Origin: Pseudoneurospora amorphoporcata | Lineage: Eukaryota > Ascomycota > Sordariomycetes > Sordariales > Sordariaceae | Length of the DNA stretch: 64,000 bases | NCBI GenBank assembly: GCA_033297205.1 | Contig: MU859114.1 | Span: forward strand, 1-64,000 | Direction of reading: 5' to 3' | Shown here: one piece after another, positions 45,412 through 57,096 of the stretch | How the letters are laid out: each line of letters starts with the position of its first letter | How positions within the stretch are numbered: position 1 is the stretch's first letter | Translations under genes and position numbers: made by a program | Notes under the pieces: model-generated | Databases searched by the model: none | The model's input: the letters and a program-made list of their open reading frames with translations, nothing else | What the model was told of the DNA's origin: nothing

Positions 45412-48400
45412 TCAGTCAGCACTAGCCCTAGCCAACGCCTCCGTCAAATGCGGCGGCAGCCTGTACCGCAGCTGACTCGTATATGTAGTCAAATCAACAG
45501 TGATCTGCTTCAACCTCGCCAGCATCTCGCGCGCGGTACCGGCATTGCCGACGAACTGGCCGGTAAGCAGCCTCTCGCGCTGCCGCGTGCAGCAGATGAT
45601 GGTCCACATGAGCAGGTTGGGCACGTTGATGGCCACGGGCTGGGCCAAGCTCGAAAACTTGGATGCGTAGGAGCGGATCTTGGCCGGGTCGCCCATGCAA
45701 TCATCTGTGGGGAGGATGCTTAGGGACCGGATTACCTGGATGTAATGTGTTAGTAAGTGGGATTGACAGGGTAGGGGGATGAACAGAAGGAAGGGGGTGA
45801 AGGGAAAGTAAAACATACATCAATAGCCTGGGCCCACTCATTCCGCTGAATCATCTCCTTGATATCGCTCATCTTCAACAACAGATTGCACGCAATCCTG
45901 TTCTGGTCGCGGATGTGGTTCAAGAACATGGCGTCGCGCTCGTACATGGACATCATGGTGCGGGCCAGCTCAACAGGGTCGTCGATCGCAGCCAGGCTGA
46001 GGCTGGTCCCTTGCTGCGCGTTGGCAACCTCGCCCTCGGCACGGGGCTTTACGGGCACCAGGCGCAGAGGATCCTCGCCAATCTCAAGAGACACGGCCTC
46101 GCTGAGGGCGCGGCTGACGATTGCGATGACGGTGTCGTAGTCGCCCGCCAGGTGGTAGAGCAGGACGGCGTCCGTAGTCCGACCGTTGTCGTCGGCGTAG
46201 GTGGCGGCTTGGTGGGTGATTTGCGTGACGAACTCTTGCTCGTGGCCCAGGGCGATGAGGGAACCGCGCTGCTCGATGACGCCGGGGATGCGGTGGCCGT
46301 CGGGCTTGATGTCGCCGATGAGCTTGCTAAATTCGCGGGACTCAAGGACAAGCTCGCGGAGAGCCTCGTGGCAGAGTTGGGCCTGGGCTTGGCCGTTGCC
46401 GCCGGCGTCGTCGGCGTTGAGGCAGATGAGTACCAGGTACTCGACGGCTGAGGCGGCGTTGGCGGCGCGGAAGTCGCGTGTGTAGTATCCGAGCATTCTG
46501 CCAAAGTTGATCTGCGCCAGACCGCGGGTGCTGTGGGAAAGCAGCTCGTTGCCGGTGAAGGCATCGGCGGGACGCAAGAGGCCATAGTAGCTGAGAGCGA
46601 TGGCAAAGTGGACCGCATCGACATAAGAGAAGGGGTAGAGATAAGCAATGGCCTGCTCGAACATGCCCGCAAGAACTTGCATGAAGAAGAACATGCCGAA
46701 GCTACCATTAGTATCCTCGGCAGGGCTCTTGGGGAAGTGCTTGAGGCCAATCTCCTTGATGCTGGCCTGAAGCTCGGGAAGACCGTACGATTCGCCGGCA
46801 ATCTCGAGCTCCTTGGCAGACTCGCGGGCGAGGTTGAACTGCAGCCAGATCCAGTCGTTGACATCTGTGTTGAGGTTGTCGAGACTTCTATTGCTAACAT
46901 CGCACCGACCGATAATCTTGTAGCAGGCCATGCGGAACGGGTCGATGGTGCCTTCGGGGGCGTTGCGGATGCGCTGGTTGTACTCGCTGGTGCACCGATC
47001 TTGCATCTGGCGCTTGAGTCTGCGATCTTCGCTAGAGGCATAGCTGTTGATGTAACCTGGGAACGTCCTGTCGATGCTGCGGAAGTGATGTTGCATATCG
47101 TTGACGTACGTGGCCGCCTCGTTCACGAAACCAGCTCGCAACAGATAGAAAACAACAGCCCAGATATACTCGCCGTTGACAGACTGGAGGTCGGTGTTGT
47201 CGGGAACCAACGTCTTGCGAGCGATACGGAGCCTGATGAAGGCCTTGATCTTGCTAACAACATCGGGCTTCCCTCCAAGGTTGGCGTCCTGGGGATACTT
47301 GGCAATCAAAGCGTTGACCTCGTCGAAGAATTGTTTCTCCAAGTATCGATTGGCGCCGTCGAGGATCTGCTTCCTCATATCAACCGCATTCTTGGACAGA
47401 GTGCTGGGATCCAGGTACTTCTTGGCAAACGCCCGTTCCTTTGGCACCTGATCCAGATGAGGGTTCTCCCCGACAATCTCCATCATGGCCCGATACGCCT
47501 CAACAATATGCGGTGCATGCTTGTCGCCAGACCTGCCCTCCAGATCCGCGAAATCGCGGCAAACATAGACAGGCTCCTTGTGTTGCCGGGCATCGTTGAT
47601 ATAGCGGACCTGTTCGGAAAGCTTTTCCTGCTTTTCACGGAGGAACCGGTCCTCCACCGAGCCGAACGTGCTGGCAGAGGTGCCGGCGTCCTTCTCTACA
47701 TCCGAAAACTCTGGGGCGTGAGAGCCGATCCGGCTTGGCGTGCCGATGATGGAGCGCTGCAAGCCTGACCTCGCATTCTGGGTAGCGCGAGGAGTCTGAG
47801 AGCCTCTGCGGCGAGAACGGCCGAACCCTCCCTCACGGGCCGAACCGCTGGCACGCTCGGCCTCGTTCCTGGGCTGAATACCAAAGTGCTGGTAAATGCG
47901 TTTCCGTTGGTTCTCCCACTCCATCGTCACGTTCTCCTCCAAGAAGCTGTCGAAGTCGCGGACGGACCGTTCCAGGCCGTCCGAAATCATGCTCAGCGTC
48001 GTCTTCTGCTGCAAGTTGGACAGGTATGTCTCAACATCCACCTCGTCCCTAGCTCCATATCCAGTCTGTTGCCTTTCCGCCCGCGCTCCGAGGCCAAAAG
48101 CACCGAGATCTCTGACAGCAGCGCCTGGGTCGACGCCGGACGCGGCGAGGAAGTAGTGTGCCTTTCCATCAACGGGACGGCCCTGCGTCTGGGGACCGAC
48201 CTTCTTGAGCCTCTGACGAAGATCACCAAGGCCGAGCTGGAGACTTGGGAGGTCGCCGAGCGCCGTCTCCCCCTCGGCCTGCTTCTTGTTACGGGCAAGC
48301 AGGCTGTCGAAGAAGGCGCCGCTGGCCTGGTTGACGGGTGTAGAGTTGTTGGCTGGGGCGACATTGTTCGTAGCTCCGAAGAGACTCTGGCTGGCGGTAC

Positions 48401-48974
48401 CGGGAGCTCCCATGGTGGCAGGTTGTTGTGTCGTGGTAGCCGGGGCATCGAAGAGAGAGGGCTTGGCGGCTGTTGTCGAGGTGTTGCCCAAGCCACCGAA
48501 TAGACCCCCGGTGGCTCCGGTAGCTGGTTGTTGATTGGTAGCAGTAGTCCCCAGATTTCCGAAGAGACCACCAGTCGCTGGCTGGGTGGTGGTCATGGTG
48601 GTGCCTGTACCAAATAGCGATGGTTTGGCAGCCGTGTTCGTAGCCGTGGTTCCAAACAAACCGCCCGTGGTTCCTGCTTGGTTCGTCGCGGTGCCGGTTG
48701 TCGCAGCTGGTGTTCCGAACAGACCACCGGTTGCCGGAGCTGTCGCAGTCGCGGTGCCGCCGAAAAGGGAGGGAGTCGCTTGAGTCGCCGCGGGCTTCGC
48801 GCCGAATAAACCGCCAGTCGCTTGAGCAGTACCTGTCGTGCCGGTCTGGGCCGTGTTGTTCGCCGGGGTTCCGAACAGCGAGGTGCCAGTGGTGGTGCCA
48901 GCAGTACCGCCAAACAGAGTGTTGGTCGCCGGCGCGCTCGTGGCCGCTCCGCCCAAGTTGCCGAAGAGAGACAT
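45412..48974 (-). CDS. nic96: Nucleoporin Nic96/Nup93 with N-terminal FG repeats
   Basis: Exons 45819..48974 and 45412..45735 across an 83-nt intron (GAT|GTATGT...TCCAG|GTA) give 1159 aa. The start is the ATG at 48974 (MSLFGNLGG); the frame opens further upstream, but that part does not resemble the protein. About the first 230 residues hold many LFG/GLFG repeats separated by Thr/Ala/Gln-rich linkers. A predicted helical segment (LPSLQLGLGDLRQRLKK) and then the alpha-helical NIC domain follow (e.g. GEYIWAVVFYLLRAGF, VHFAIALSYYGLLRP, INFGRMLGYYTRDFRAANA). Nic96 is a scaffold of the inner pore ring and anchors the Nsp1 channel complex. The large antisense frames here are shadows of its codon use. 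Confidence 0.94.
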
Positions 48975-49559
48975 GGTCGTGGTGTCGATTTGGACCAAAG
49001 AAAACCGACTGTGTGTGTGTCGAAGATGCGGGTCGACGCCTTTGGTCGACGCGCGTTTGCTGTGCTGGTCTTGCAAAGCGGTGCTGTTTGGAGTCTTTTT
49101 GGTGTTTTGTTGTTTTGCGTCGCCCTGTCGATTTGTTTTTCTTAAATTCCATGGCACCGCGAAGGCGAAGCTTTGACGTGGGGCGCCAAGGTGCAGGTAC
49201 CTCTACTTCCCGCTGCACGTATCGGCGAGTCAAACAAGGTATTACTTAGTCTAGATACTTGCATTTTCACGCATTTTGCTTCAGTTCCATCCCAGCTGCA
49301 ACAGCACCAGCCAGGAGCAACGCCCAAGGAGCCAGGCACACTGTCCGTCTTCAGGTACCAAGGACAGCAGCCCTCAACATCATTCACTCACGGTTTCACC
49401 ATTTCATGCCACAGCGAGGACATCGTCATCCATATCAGCAACATCGAATTGCTTACTGACATCTACTGGTTTGCTATCCAACCAGGTAACTCTAATGTGA
49501 ATCCACGCCCAGTTCAGTTCTATGTTTCCTGGCCACATCCCACATCACCCTACACTCCT
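48975..49559. other. Intergenic, promoter side of Nic96
   Basis: 585 bp between Nic96 and the FGGY kinase gene, both on the minus strand. It must contain the Nic96 promoter and leader and the kinase 3' UTR; no specific element is identified. Confidence 0.5.
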
Positions 49560-51297
49560 CTAGTTGGCCTCTTGACCCTCAAGCGATGACCCCTTAAGCG
49601 CCGCATCAACCTTCTTCCTATACTCCTGCTGCGTCCTCGCCTGGTCGAGGAAGATCTCGTACTTGGCATCCAGCAGCTTCTTCTCCGCAGCATCACCGCG
49701 CGACCAGACGGTCTTGCCCGGCTTGCTCATGCGGTCCATGATGTCCCACAGAGGCTCGGTCGTGCCATCTGGCTTCGCGCTGGCCGCCTTCGCTCCCAGC
49801 ATGGCCGCTCCGTGCACCACCGCCGCGTTGACGTAACGGGGAATCAGGACGGGCATGTCGCACGCCGTGGCGATCAGGTCCATCAGAATCTCGTTTTGGC
49901 ACTGGCTGCCCGACATGAAGATGCTCTTGATGGTGTGTCCGGCAGCGTTCATGGCGTCGACGATCTGCCTCGTCTGGAGGGCGATGAACTCCATTGTGGA
50001 ATAGTACAGCAGAGCCATGCCGTCCTTGCTCTTGTCGTTGTTCATGCCAATGATGGCGCCACGCATGTTGGGGTCGGCAATAGGCGAGCGGTTTCCCCAG
50101 AGGTCGCCGTAGAAGAAAAAGTGACGGACTAGGTATGAGGTGGATGGTGCGCTGGTCTTTTTGGCCATTTCCCTCAGATGTTCGTTGAGGTAATCGTAGA
50201 TGTTCTTCCCAGCAGCTTCGGCCTCCTTGAGGGTTTCATCATATGCGACATGCGTCTCAAGCATGTGCTTCATGAGCTCGCCTGTGGCCGATTGACCTCC
50301 CTCGGCCATCCAATAGCCCGGGATCAAAACATCCCGGTACGGGCCCCAAACTCCGGGTACGAAAACCGGACCCTCGGACATGGCGAGATGGCAGGTTGAT
50401 GTGCCAGCAACAGCAGCTAGACGGGTAAAGGCTTGTGATACGTCGTTTGGCGCCACACTGTCGTCAAGGTGGTCCTTGGACAGCTTGACCTTGGCTCCAA
50501 CTGTTCCGATCCACCCGGCGTATGCGTCGATAACACCGCTTCCGATGGCAATGCCAGCAGGTAGGCCCAGCTGTTGAGCTGCCTCTTCGGATAAGCCGCC
50601 AACAAGCTCGCCAGCGCTCATCCAAGAGCCGTTCTATTTTACGGTTAGCCATTTCGTACACAGTAAGTTCTCGGATCAGGCACTCACTACCCCGTCAACG
50701 CCGCCCATCCTGACGAAATTGTCCTTCACGAGATCGCCCAGACCAATCGTCTCATAAAAGTCCTCTTGCCACCCCTTCACACTACCATCGACGCCCACGG
50801 GCACAAACCCCTGCTTACAAACAGTGCTGCAGAAGCTTCGGGTCTCCTTCCCAGTCGCCAGGTAGGTCAAGGCATCTGTCAAATCGAAGAACTTGCAACG
50901 GGCAAACAGCTCGGGTGGCATGTTGTTCTTGAGCCAGAGGACCTTGGGGATCTCCATTTCCACGCTCATCTTGCCGCCGACATAACGGAGCAAGTTGTGG
51001 TTGGTGTTGTTGATTTTCTCCGCCTCCGCCAAGGGGCGATGATCGAGCCACAAGATGACGTTCCTGTCATTGCCGTCTTTCTTGAAATCCGGGCCGGTTA
51101 CGGGAACAGGTTCGCTTGTGTCGTGGGTGAAAACGGCCAGCGAGCAGGTGGCATCGAATCCGATTCCTTTTACGGAGTTCGGGTCCACTTTGGACTCGGC
51201 CAACACCTGCTTCACGCAGTAGCAGATGGCGTTCCAGATGTCTGTTGTTGATTGTTCCTGAGTGAAGCGTTAGTATGTGAATGGGAGATGTTGCGGT

Positions 51298-51348
<51 letters not shown>

Positions 51349-51497
51349 AGAGAGAAAAATATAGGGCCTGTATATAACCACGAAGGGGGGGGACGGAGNN
51401 NNNNNNNNGCTTCCTTGCCACACCCACTTTTTACCCCCCCCCGCAACAACACATTCTAATAACTTTAGTTTATTCGTGGTTGGGGGTTTTTGGGGGG

Positions 51498-51543
<46 letters not shown>

Positions 51544-51839
51544 CTTCTCTCACGTACATAATGCGAGCCTTCATAGCCCGACGAAGGGGTCCATAGCTTG
51601 ATGTTTTGGGTCGCGAGTGCCTTGATATCGCCCGTCGAGTCGATGATACAGGCTCGGGCTGAGCCTGTTCCGACGTCAATGCCAATGTAATGATTCTATG
51701 CCACTCTGCGGTAAGTTTTGGCGATCTCAGATGGTCAGGGATGGCGAGAATTTCCCGAACCTGTGAAGACCTGTTCCCGAGTTAGCTGGCGACGTTGCAT
51801 GAATGGCAGCGAGAGTTGTTTTGTTTCCACTTACGACAT
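49560..51839 (-). CDS. FGGY-family pentulose (ribulose-type) kinase with a 10-nt micro-exon
   Basis: Model: 51835..51839, 51761..51770, 51558..51695, 50688..51257 and 49560..50633; 598 aa. Introns are 64 nt (GTAAGT...AACAG, branch GCTAAC), 65 nt (GTTCGG...CATAG), 300 nt (GTACGT...CTCAG, branch TACTAAC) and 54 nt (GTGAGT...AATAG). The N terminus is MSSSQ then HYIGIDVGTGSARA, the ATP phosphate-binding loop. EQSTTDIWNAICYCVKQV, GIGFDATCSLAVF, GSGVIDAYAGWIG, VAGTSTCHLAMS and YVNAAVVHGAAMLGAKAA are FGGY landmarks. It resembles the YDR109C/FGGY group, which phosphorylate ribulose or related pentuloses in the cytosol; the substrate is not proven. Intron 3 holds long T runs and 10 Ns. Confidence 0.9.
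51301..51543. repeat. Paired poly-T tracts and assembly gap in the kinase intron
   Basis: T runs at 51301..51347 (47 nt) and 51502..51543 (42 nt) flank G-rich sequence and ten Ns at 51399..51408. All lie inside intron 3 of the FGGY kinase gene. On the coding strand these are poly-A runs. The true intron length is unknown. Confidence 0.9.
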
Positions 51840-52413
51840 AGCTTCTCTATTCGGTGAGGCCGAGGGATGACGGAGAACCAAGCTAACAGACCGTCCGCGA
51901 CTTGTTGTAAGTTCCCGGAGCTTTGACTAGGAGAAAGTAAAGCAGGGGAATATCAAATTCAAGAGACAAGATCTCAAGATGGGGAAACTCCAGGAGGAGC
52001 TCTACGGTAGTTCTTTGTACCTGTTGGAGATCGCGGGGAGGACCGCATGACGTGAAGGAAGCGACTAGAATAGGCTATAGCATGTACCCCACACTCCCCC
52101 TCATAGAGCAACTCTAGCTCTACCGATAGAGCTCCAAGGGCCTCTTTCATCCCACGCTATAGCTTCTTCTTCGAACTTCTCCAGTGTCATCCCGCCATAT
52201 CAGTCAGGTACCCGGTAAACCCGCCCAGCTAGAACATGACTTGACAACTGAACCAACAAACGAGGTCATCGGACTCGAAGAGATATCGCGAGGGCTTGGG
52301 AGAATTGCTAGATCAGCACGTTGATCTCCGTATTTCCGTGACTATGCAGCGTTCTAGGCGCGACCAGGCGTTGGCTTCCCCTCTTTGGCGATTGTCCCGA
52401 GATGCACCTCCTA
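51840..52413. other. Intergenic between the kinase and the pogo element
   Basis: 574 bp upstream of the kinase start and left of the transposon. It should contain the kinase promoter; no motif is named with confidence. Confidence 0.5.
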
Positions 52414-54445
52414 CCCGTGCCACGCCCCCACTTTTTTGGGACTCGCCAGACTCGCACCCCTTAAAGTGGGTGCTCACTACCAAAACAACCAACCCACCAA
52501 AACAACCAGATTCTGCAAAGATGAGGGTATATTCAACAACGACGTAAATATCTAACGTTATTATACCCCTTTTGGTACACCTCTGCAGGCTGAGTCTTGC
52601 CATCCCTTCGTCATTTTCTAGCCAGTTTTGCAGCTTCAAAAAATGTATTTTTGGCTGCGTTTTTGGCCTTGCTATCCGCCTTCTCAACTTTCTCCCGTGC
52701 TTTCTTGATGTCGTCTTCCTCCTTCTTTTGTACCATGGAACGTGCATGAGAAACCTTCAATACGCCTCTACTCTGTAAGGGACGATTTTTTAATGCTCTG
52801 CGTTGTCGTTTGATGGTTTCTGCATACTGCGTTCTCCCTAAGTCTCTCTTGACTTGGATCAACGCTGTTGCAGCAACCTGACCACCTTTGATATAGTTCG
52901 TGACCTTTCTTTTAAAGGTAGGAGACAAAGCCTTATTCTGATCCATAATAGCTGTCAAATCTGAAGCAGCCTTATTCATTTGTCGTAAGTTGATAGGCGT
53001 TTGAAATGGCGTAGAGGAGGAGGAAGTCTGTCTAGTTGGCGATGGTGTGTGTTGTATAACACGTTCTTGTAGTGGCCTTAGTACTATATCTTGATTGTAT
53101 GGGTGAATCCCGGTCTTCTTGAACGCTGATTTTATCGTCGTTACTTTGAAGGCTTCCTTTCTTACACCTTCAATGACGGACAGGAATTCCAACTTCGTGA
53201 TCTCGGTGAGGCCATCACGAACAAGAACGTCAAGCGCCTTTGCATGGTAGTGCTTCAAAGGCTGGAAGACGACAACGTCTAGCGGTTGTAGTAAGTGTGT
53301 AAGGTGGGGGGGTAAACCAAATACCACAATCCCATGGTCATCGCAGTATTGTATGAATTTCCTGGTGTGGTGTGAACCATGGCCATCAAGTATCAACAAC
53401 CTCTTCTTTCCTTGCTGCATACGCTTTGAATGCTCGTCGAAGTGCTTCAGCCACTCAAAAGATAGCTGATCATTGGAATAGCTGGTAGGAGCAGTGGCGA
53501 TACGTGAGCGCGGATCGAGTTCAGCGGTCCTGTACCAATTCGCCATATGAAGTTGACCTGTGAGAATTATGAAGGCCGGGCAGCACTCTCCCGCCGCCGA
53601 GATAGCTTCGATGCACGTTGCTGATTCACGGTTTTCTGGGATGCCGAAGTAATGGGCTCGTTTCCGTTTTGTAACCACAACTTGGTCTTTTCCAATACCA
53701 ATACGAAAGCCAGTCTCATCCATATTCCATATGTCTAATGATAGGAAACCGTCTGCGCGAATGACATCAAGGAGCTTAGCAAAGTAGGCCGCTACCTATC
53801 ATGACAAAGCGTTAGCAATTCGGCTGTAATCTGCACGAGGGATTCGGGCTCACCTTATCCACGTCCTCATTGTCTTTGCGGGCAGCATCCATCTTCTTCT
53901 GCAACATCTTTGCGTACTTGTGCCGGCGGATGAACCGCGACGCCCAGTTGTGACCAACGCGGGGCGGGTCCCCTCCTGCAGGCTCGGCCTTGGAGGCACG
54001 AGTTCGAAGGATGTAATTCGCTGCATCTTCGACGAATTCAGGGCGTACAGCAAGGTTAATCCTATCGAGACGATCGATATAGTTGCAGAGAGCGATTTCC
54101 TCTGCTGGAGACAGCTGGCTGTTGTGTGCGGGCTGCCCTTTCTTGGGGGGGATGCCTTTGAGGCGGTTGCGGAGGCGTTGACGGGGAACCTCGAAATCCC
54201 TGCACAGCGCACTGACTGGATACTCAGGATTTTTTTGGTGGAAATCTACTGCTTTCTGCAAGCGAGCCTCCATTGTTTTGATCGCGATACCGTACGTGCA
54301 CACGTCGTGGTGGCTGTGCGAAGAAAGATGGTTGTAAATATTAAGAATCTGGTTGTTTTGGTGGGTTGGTTGTTTTGGTGGTGAGCACCCCACTTTAGGG
54401 GGTGCGAGTCTGGCGAGTCCCAAAAAAGTGGGGGCGTGGCACGGG
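52414..54445 (-). mobile_element. pogo/Fot1-type Tc1-mariner DNA transposon, apparently intact
   Basis: 2032 bp flanked by TA on both sides (52412..52413 and 54446..54447). Terminal inverted repeats of about 100 bp (52414..52514 and 54344..54445) begin CCCGTGCCACGCC and differ only by two C/T changes and one G indel. A single intact transposase gene lies between them. No RIP-type stops are visible, in sharp contrast to the repeats at the left end of the window. It sits between the FGGY kinase and SMN genes, in their divergent upstream region. Confidence 0.92.
52611..54273 (-). CDS. pogo/Fot1-family DDE transposase
   Basis: Exons 53854..54273 and 52611..53795 (58-nt intron, AAG|GTGAGC...GATAG|GTA) give 534 aa without stops. 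The N terminus MEARLQKAVDFHQKN...CRDFEVPRQRLRNRLKG is a psq-type helix-turn-helix; residues about 50-125 (LSPAEEIALCNYIDRL...VGHNWASRFIRRH) form a CENP-B/Tc5-type DNA-binding domain. The DDE catalytic triad is visible: Asp166 (NMDETGF), Asp277 (ILDGHGSH) and Asp313 (LLQPLDV), spacing DD35D, the pogo/Fot1 pattern. The C terminus is basic and coiled (KKAREKVEKADSKAKNAAKN). It should cut and paste elements with matching TIRs into TA sites. The start ATG at 54273 lies 71 bp inside the TIR edge; the frame also continues upstream through the TIR. Confidence 0.93.
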
Positions 54446-54447
54446 TA

Positions 54448-55091
54448 GGACCTCTCCGGGCTGTTTGTGGTGTTGTTCGCTTGGGGGTTTTCTATGAGGA
54501 CTTCTCGTGTGATCTTGATCTGGCAGATATCTCGGTGTGCCAACGAGTCTCGGCGAAGTAAAGATCAAATATCGGGACCGCTTGAGCTCCTGACGGAGGG
54601 TCACCCCGTCTTTGATGTTGGAAAGAGAACGAACAGTCGGTGGTACCAAAGATCAAGGTTGTCTTGTCGCCGGGGAAGGAACGCCGGGTAACAAACGCTG
54701 TGGTCCACCCTCGGCCCCGTCCCGTCTGGTGTCCGGCTCTGCCCCTGTTGCACGGAGATCTTCCGGGGTTCCGCCATTTGGCCTAATATTCTTACCTCTA
54801 GACTTCCCGGTCAGGAGCCATTGACTCCCAGATCAGACTTTGAATTCGAGGATGGGTCATAATTCCCGCGTGATGACATTGACGGTTTGTTGTTGCAGCT
54901 GATACGAAAATTCCTTCAGAGTGCAAAACAGCTGGGGATAGCTAGAGGTAGGTACAAGCAGTGCACTGCCTGTGCGATAGGGCGCTAGCATAGGTAAGGT
55001 AGGATGATAGTGAATTGGCAAACGGGGCGCGAGGTGCACTAAACACCTGAACTTCCCACCACCAAGGAAAATCCCCACAATCCTCAATTCA
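54448..55091. other. Intergenic upstream of SMN
   Basis: About 640 bp between the transposon and the SMN start; the SMN promoter is expected here. The motif AGGTAGGTAC and nearby GGTAAGGTAGG (54955..55005) are short repeats of unknown meaning. Confidence 0.5.
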
Positions 55092-55953
55092 ATGGGCAGC
55101 CAGGCCGGCAGCAACGGCACTCATTTCACACCTCGCAACCACCAACGTCCAAACAACGAGGTCTCACCTCATTTCATTCAAGAAATGGCATCCCATGAAG
55201 AGATCTGGGACGACTCTGCCCTCGTAAACTCCTGGAACGAGGCGTTGGCGGAGTACAAGGTAAGATCTGTCGAGTTCACCCATTAGCAAGACCAGGAGCT
55301 GACCACGGGCCATCCACAGAAATACCACAGTATACACGCCGAAGGAGCAGCACTTCCTGAAGGTGTCGCTGGTGACTTCAAGTTTGTGATCCAACCATCA
55401 AATAAGTGTGGACATCGAATTAAGACTAAAATGATGACTTCTTAAGGGATCAGAATGCCAAGCCTAGTGCTACAGAGGAGGTAGAAGAGGGAGAGGACAT
55501 GGAGGAGGACGGCGCGGTGTCCGCTGTTGAAGTGGGTGTGAGTTGAACTGAAGTGACATATTCCTCTCTTTTGACTCTTCCATCAGCTTGATTTCAACAC
55601 AGTCGGGTACTAACCAGGGAAGTAGGTTGGGCTCGTTGATACAGTTCAGAACGGCCAGCAACCAGCTGCTCCTGCTGGACCTACCACCGCCACAGCAGCG
55701 AGCTTGCCTGGCCCCGGGCCCCAACTGATGTTGGGTTCAGTGCAAGATGAAGAGCTCAAGAAGCTCTTGATGTCATGGTACTACGCAGGTACGCTGTGTC
55801 TAAATCTGAAGAAAGCACTTCTTTTCCCTCCTTTTCTTTTCTCTTGGGGATAATTTGGAATGGCTGGCTAACATATTGTTTCGTCCACAAGGCTACTATA
55901 CCGGTCTCTACGACGGGAAACAAAAGGCTATGCAGGAGCAGGCAAAGAAGTAA
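55092..55953 (+). CDS. smn1: SMN (survival motor neuron) family protein
   Basis: Five exons, 55092..55259, 55320..55381, 55447..55537, 55626..55788 and 55892..55953, give 181 aa with all phases consistent. The N-terminal EEIWDDSALVNSWNEALAEY followed by KKYHSIHAEG is the Gemin2-binding helix region. An acidic linker (EEVEEGEDMEEDG) and a Pro/Ala-rich segment follow. The C terminus LKKLLMSWYYAGYYTGLYDG is the YG-box oligomerisation domain. No Tudor domain is seen, as in fission yeast Smn1. SMN with Gemin2 assembles Sm rings on spliceosomal snRNAs. The exon 2 donor (AA|GTTTGT) is the least certain site; a start at the internal MASHEEIW is also possible. Confidence 0.9.
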
Positions 55954-57044
55954 AATAGTCGTCGACGAGCTAGAGTCTGTTCGTCGCATTTTGTTTCTAC
56001 ACCACCGTGACGATGGGATGTGATGGGAGTTTGGTTTGACATTCACGACCACGGGGTTTGGTTCAGGGACTACGTGTATGGAAATGCAACAAGGGAGGAT
56101 CCTTAGAAGGAGCAAACGGAAATGATACCCACATTATTGAATAGTCTCTGGTGTCAGCATCTGAACTGGATCAGATCTGGATGAGAGTATGAAAGCTCAA
56201 ATGCGGAAAAGACGATGAAGAGGTATGAAACAAGAGGACAGGGGTTACGGAAAGTGTGGACCGCAATCGGTCTGCCCCCTTTTATGGAATAAACTCAAAG
56301 AAAGGGAGCGGGACACCGATTAAAAGCTGCATGATCGACTACCGAAGGTAACCGCATGCAACGGTCTGTGTTCCATCAACAACTCCATGCCCAAGCCGGA
56401 GTAGACGGGGTTCACAATACCGATGCTCTTGTTTTTAGGGTTTTACAATTTCGGGTTGAATAGAAACACTCTTCGCGCCCCTCTTGTTTGTTTCTGTGGT
56501 TTCTCCATGGTCAAGCAAGTGAGAATAGAAAAATGAGTCTGCGCTTAAATCCAGAAAACTTTCATGGAAGACCGATGCTCCAACCTCTTACTACATAACT
56601 GATATAGTATTCATATCATACTCTCCTCCAAGGCAGATCTATTCATCATCACGCATGCAACATCGCCGAGCGTGACATGAACCGGGGCAGCATACCCGCT
56701 ACTCTGTCAACCCGCCTAGCCAAGTTACCTCCGACCGGCCCAAGAAACATCCGTGAGTTGCTTTACGACGTCAAGTGCGCCTTTCATCTTGATCTCCTTA
56801 CGGTAGAGTGAACTCCATAAAGCTACATGCTGCCAGCCGTTGATGATTCGTTGGAGTGTATAAGCATGGTCAAGTTGTCTTGGTATTATTAAGAAGGGGA
56901 CGGACATCAAGGATCTCGGTTGATCATTTACACACGTCTACTCACCACTTACATGACACCAGAGTTCCAAACAAAGAAACAAGAGTCCCAAAATACCTGG
57001 ACAGCAAGGTAGTATGGAGAGCCTGTTAGGGGCTCCTTGGTCGT

Positions 57045-57045
<1 letters not shown>

Positions 57046-57096
<51 letters not shown>
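57046..57096 (+). repeat. 51-nt poly-T tract
   Basis: Uninterrupted T run in an intergenic region, the same kind of long homopolymer as in the kinase intron. It could be the A-tail of a retroposed sequence on the minus strand, but no source sequence or target duplication is seen. Confidence 0.95.

Noticed and set aside
46533..47768. Antisense ORF of 411 codons on the plus strand
   Set aside because: It lies entirely within the Nic96 coding exon, has no ATG-based homology, and its amino-acid texture is the mirror of Nic96 codon use.
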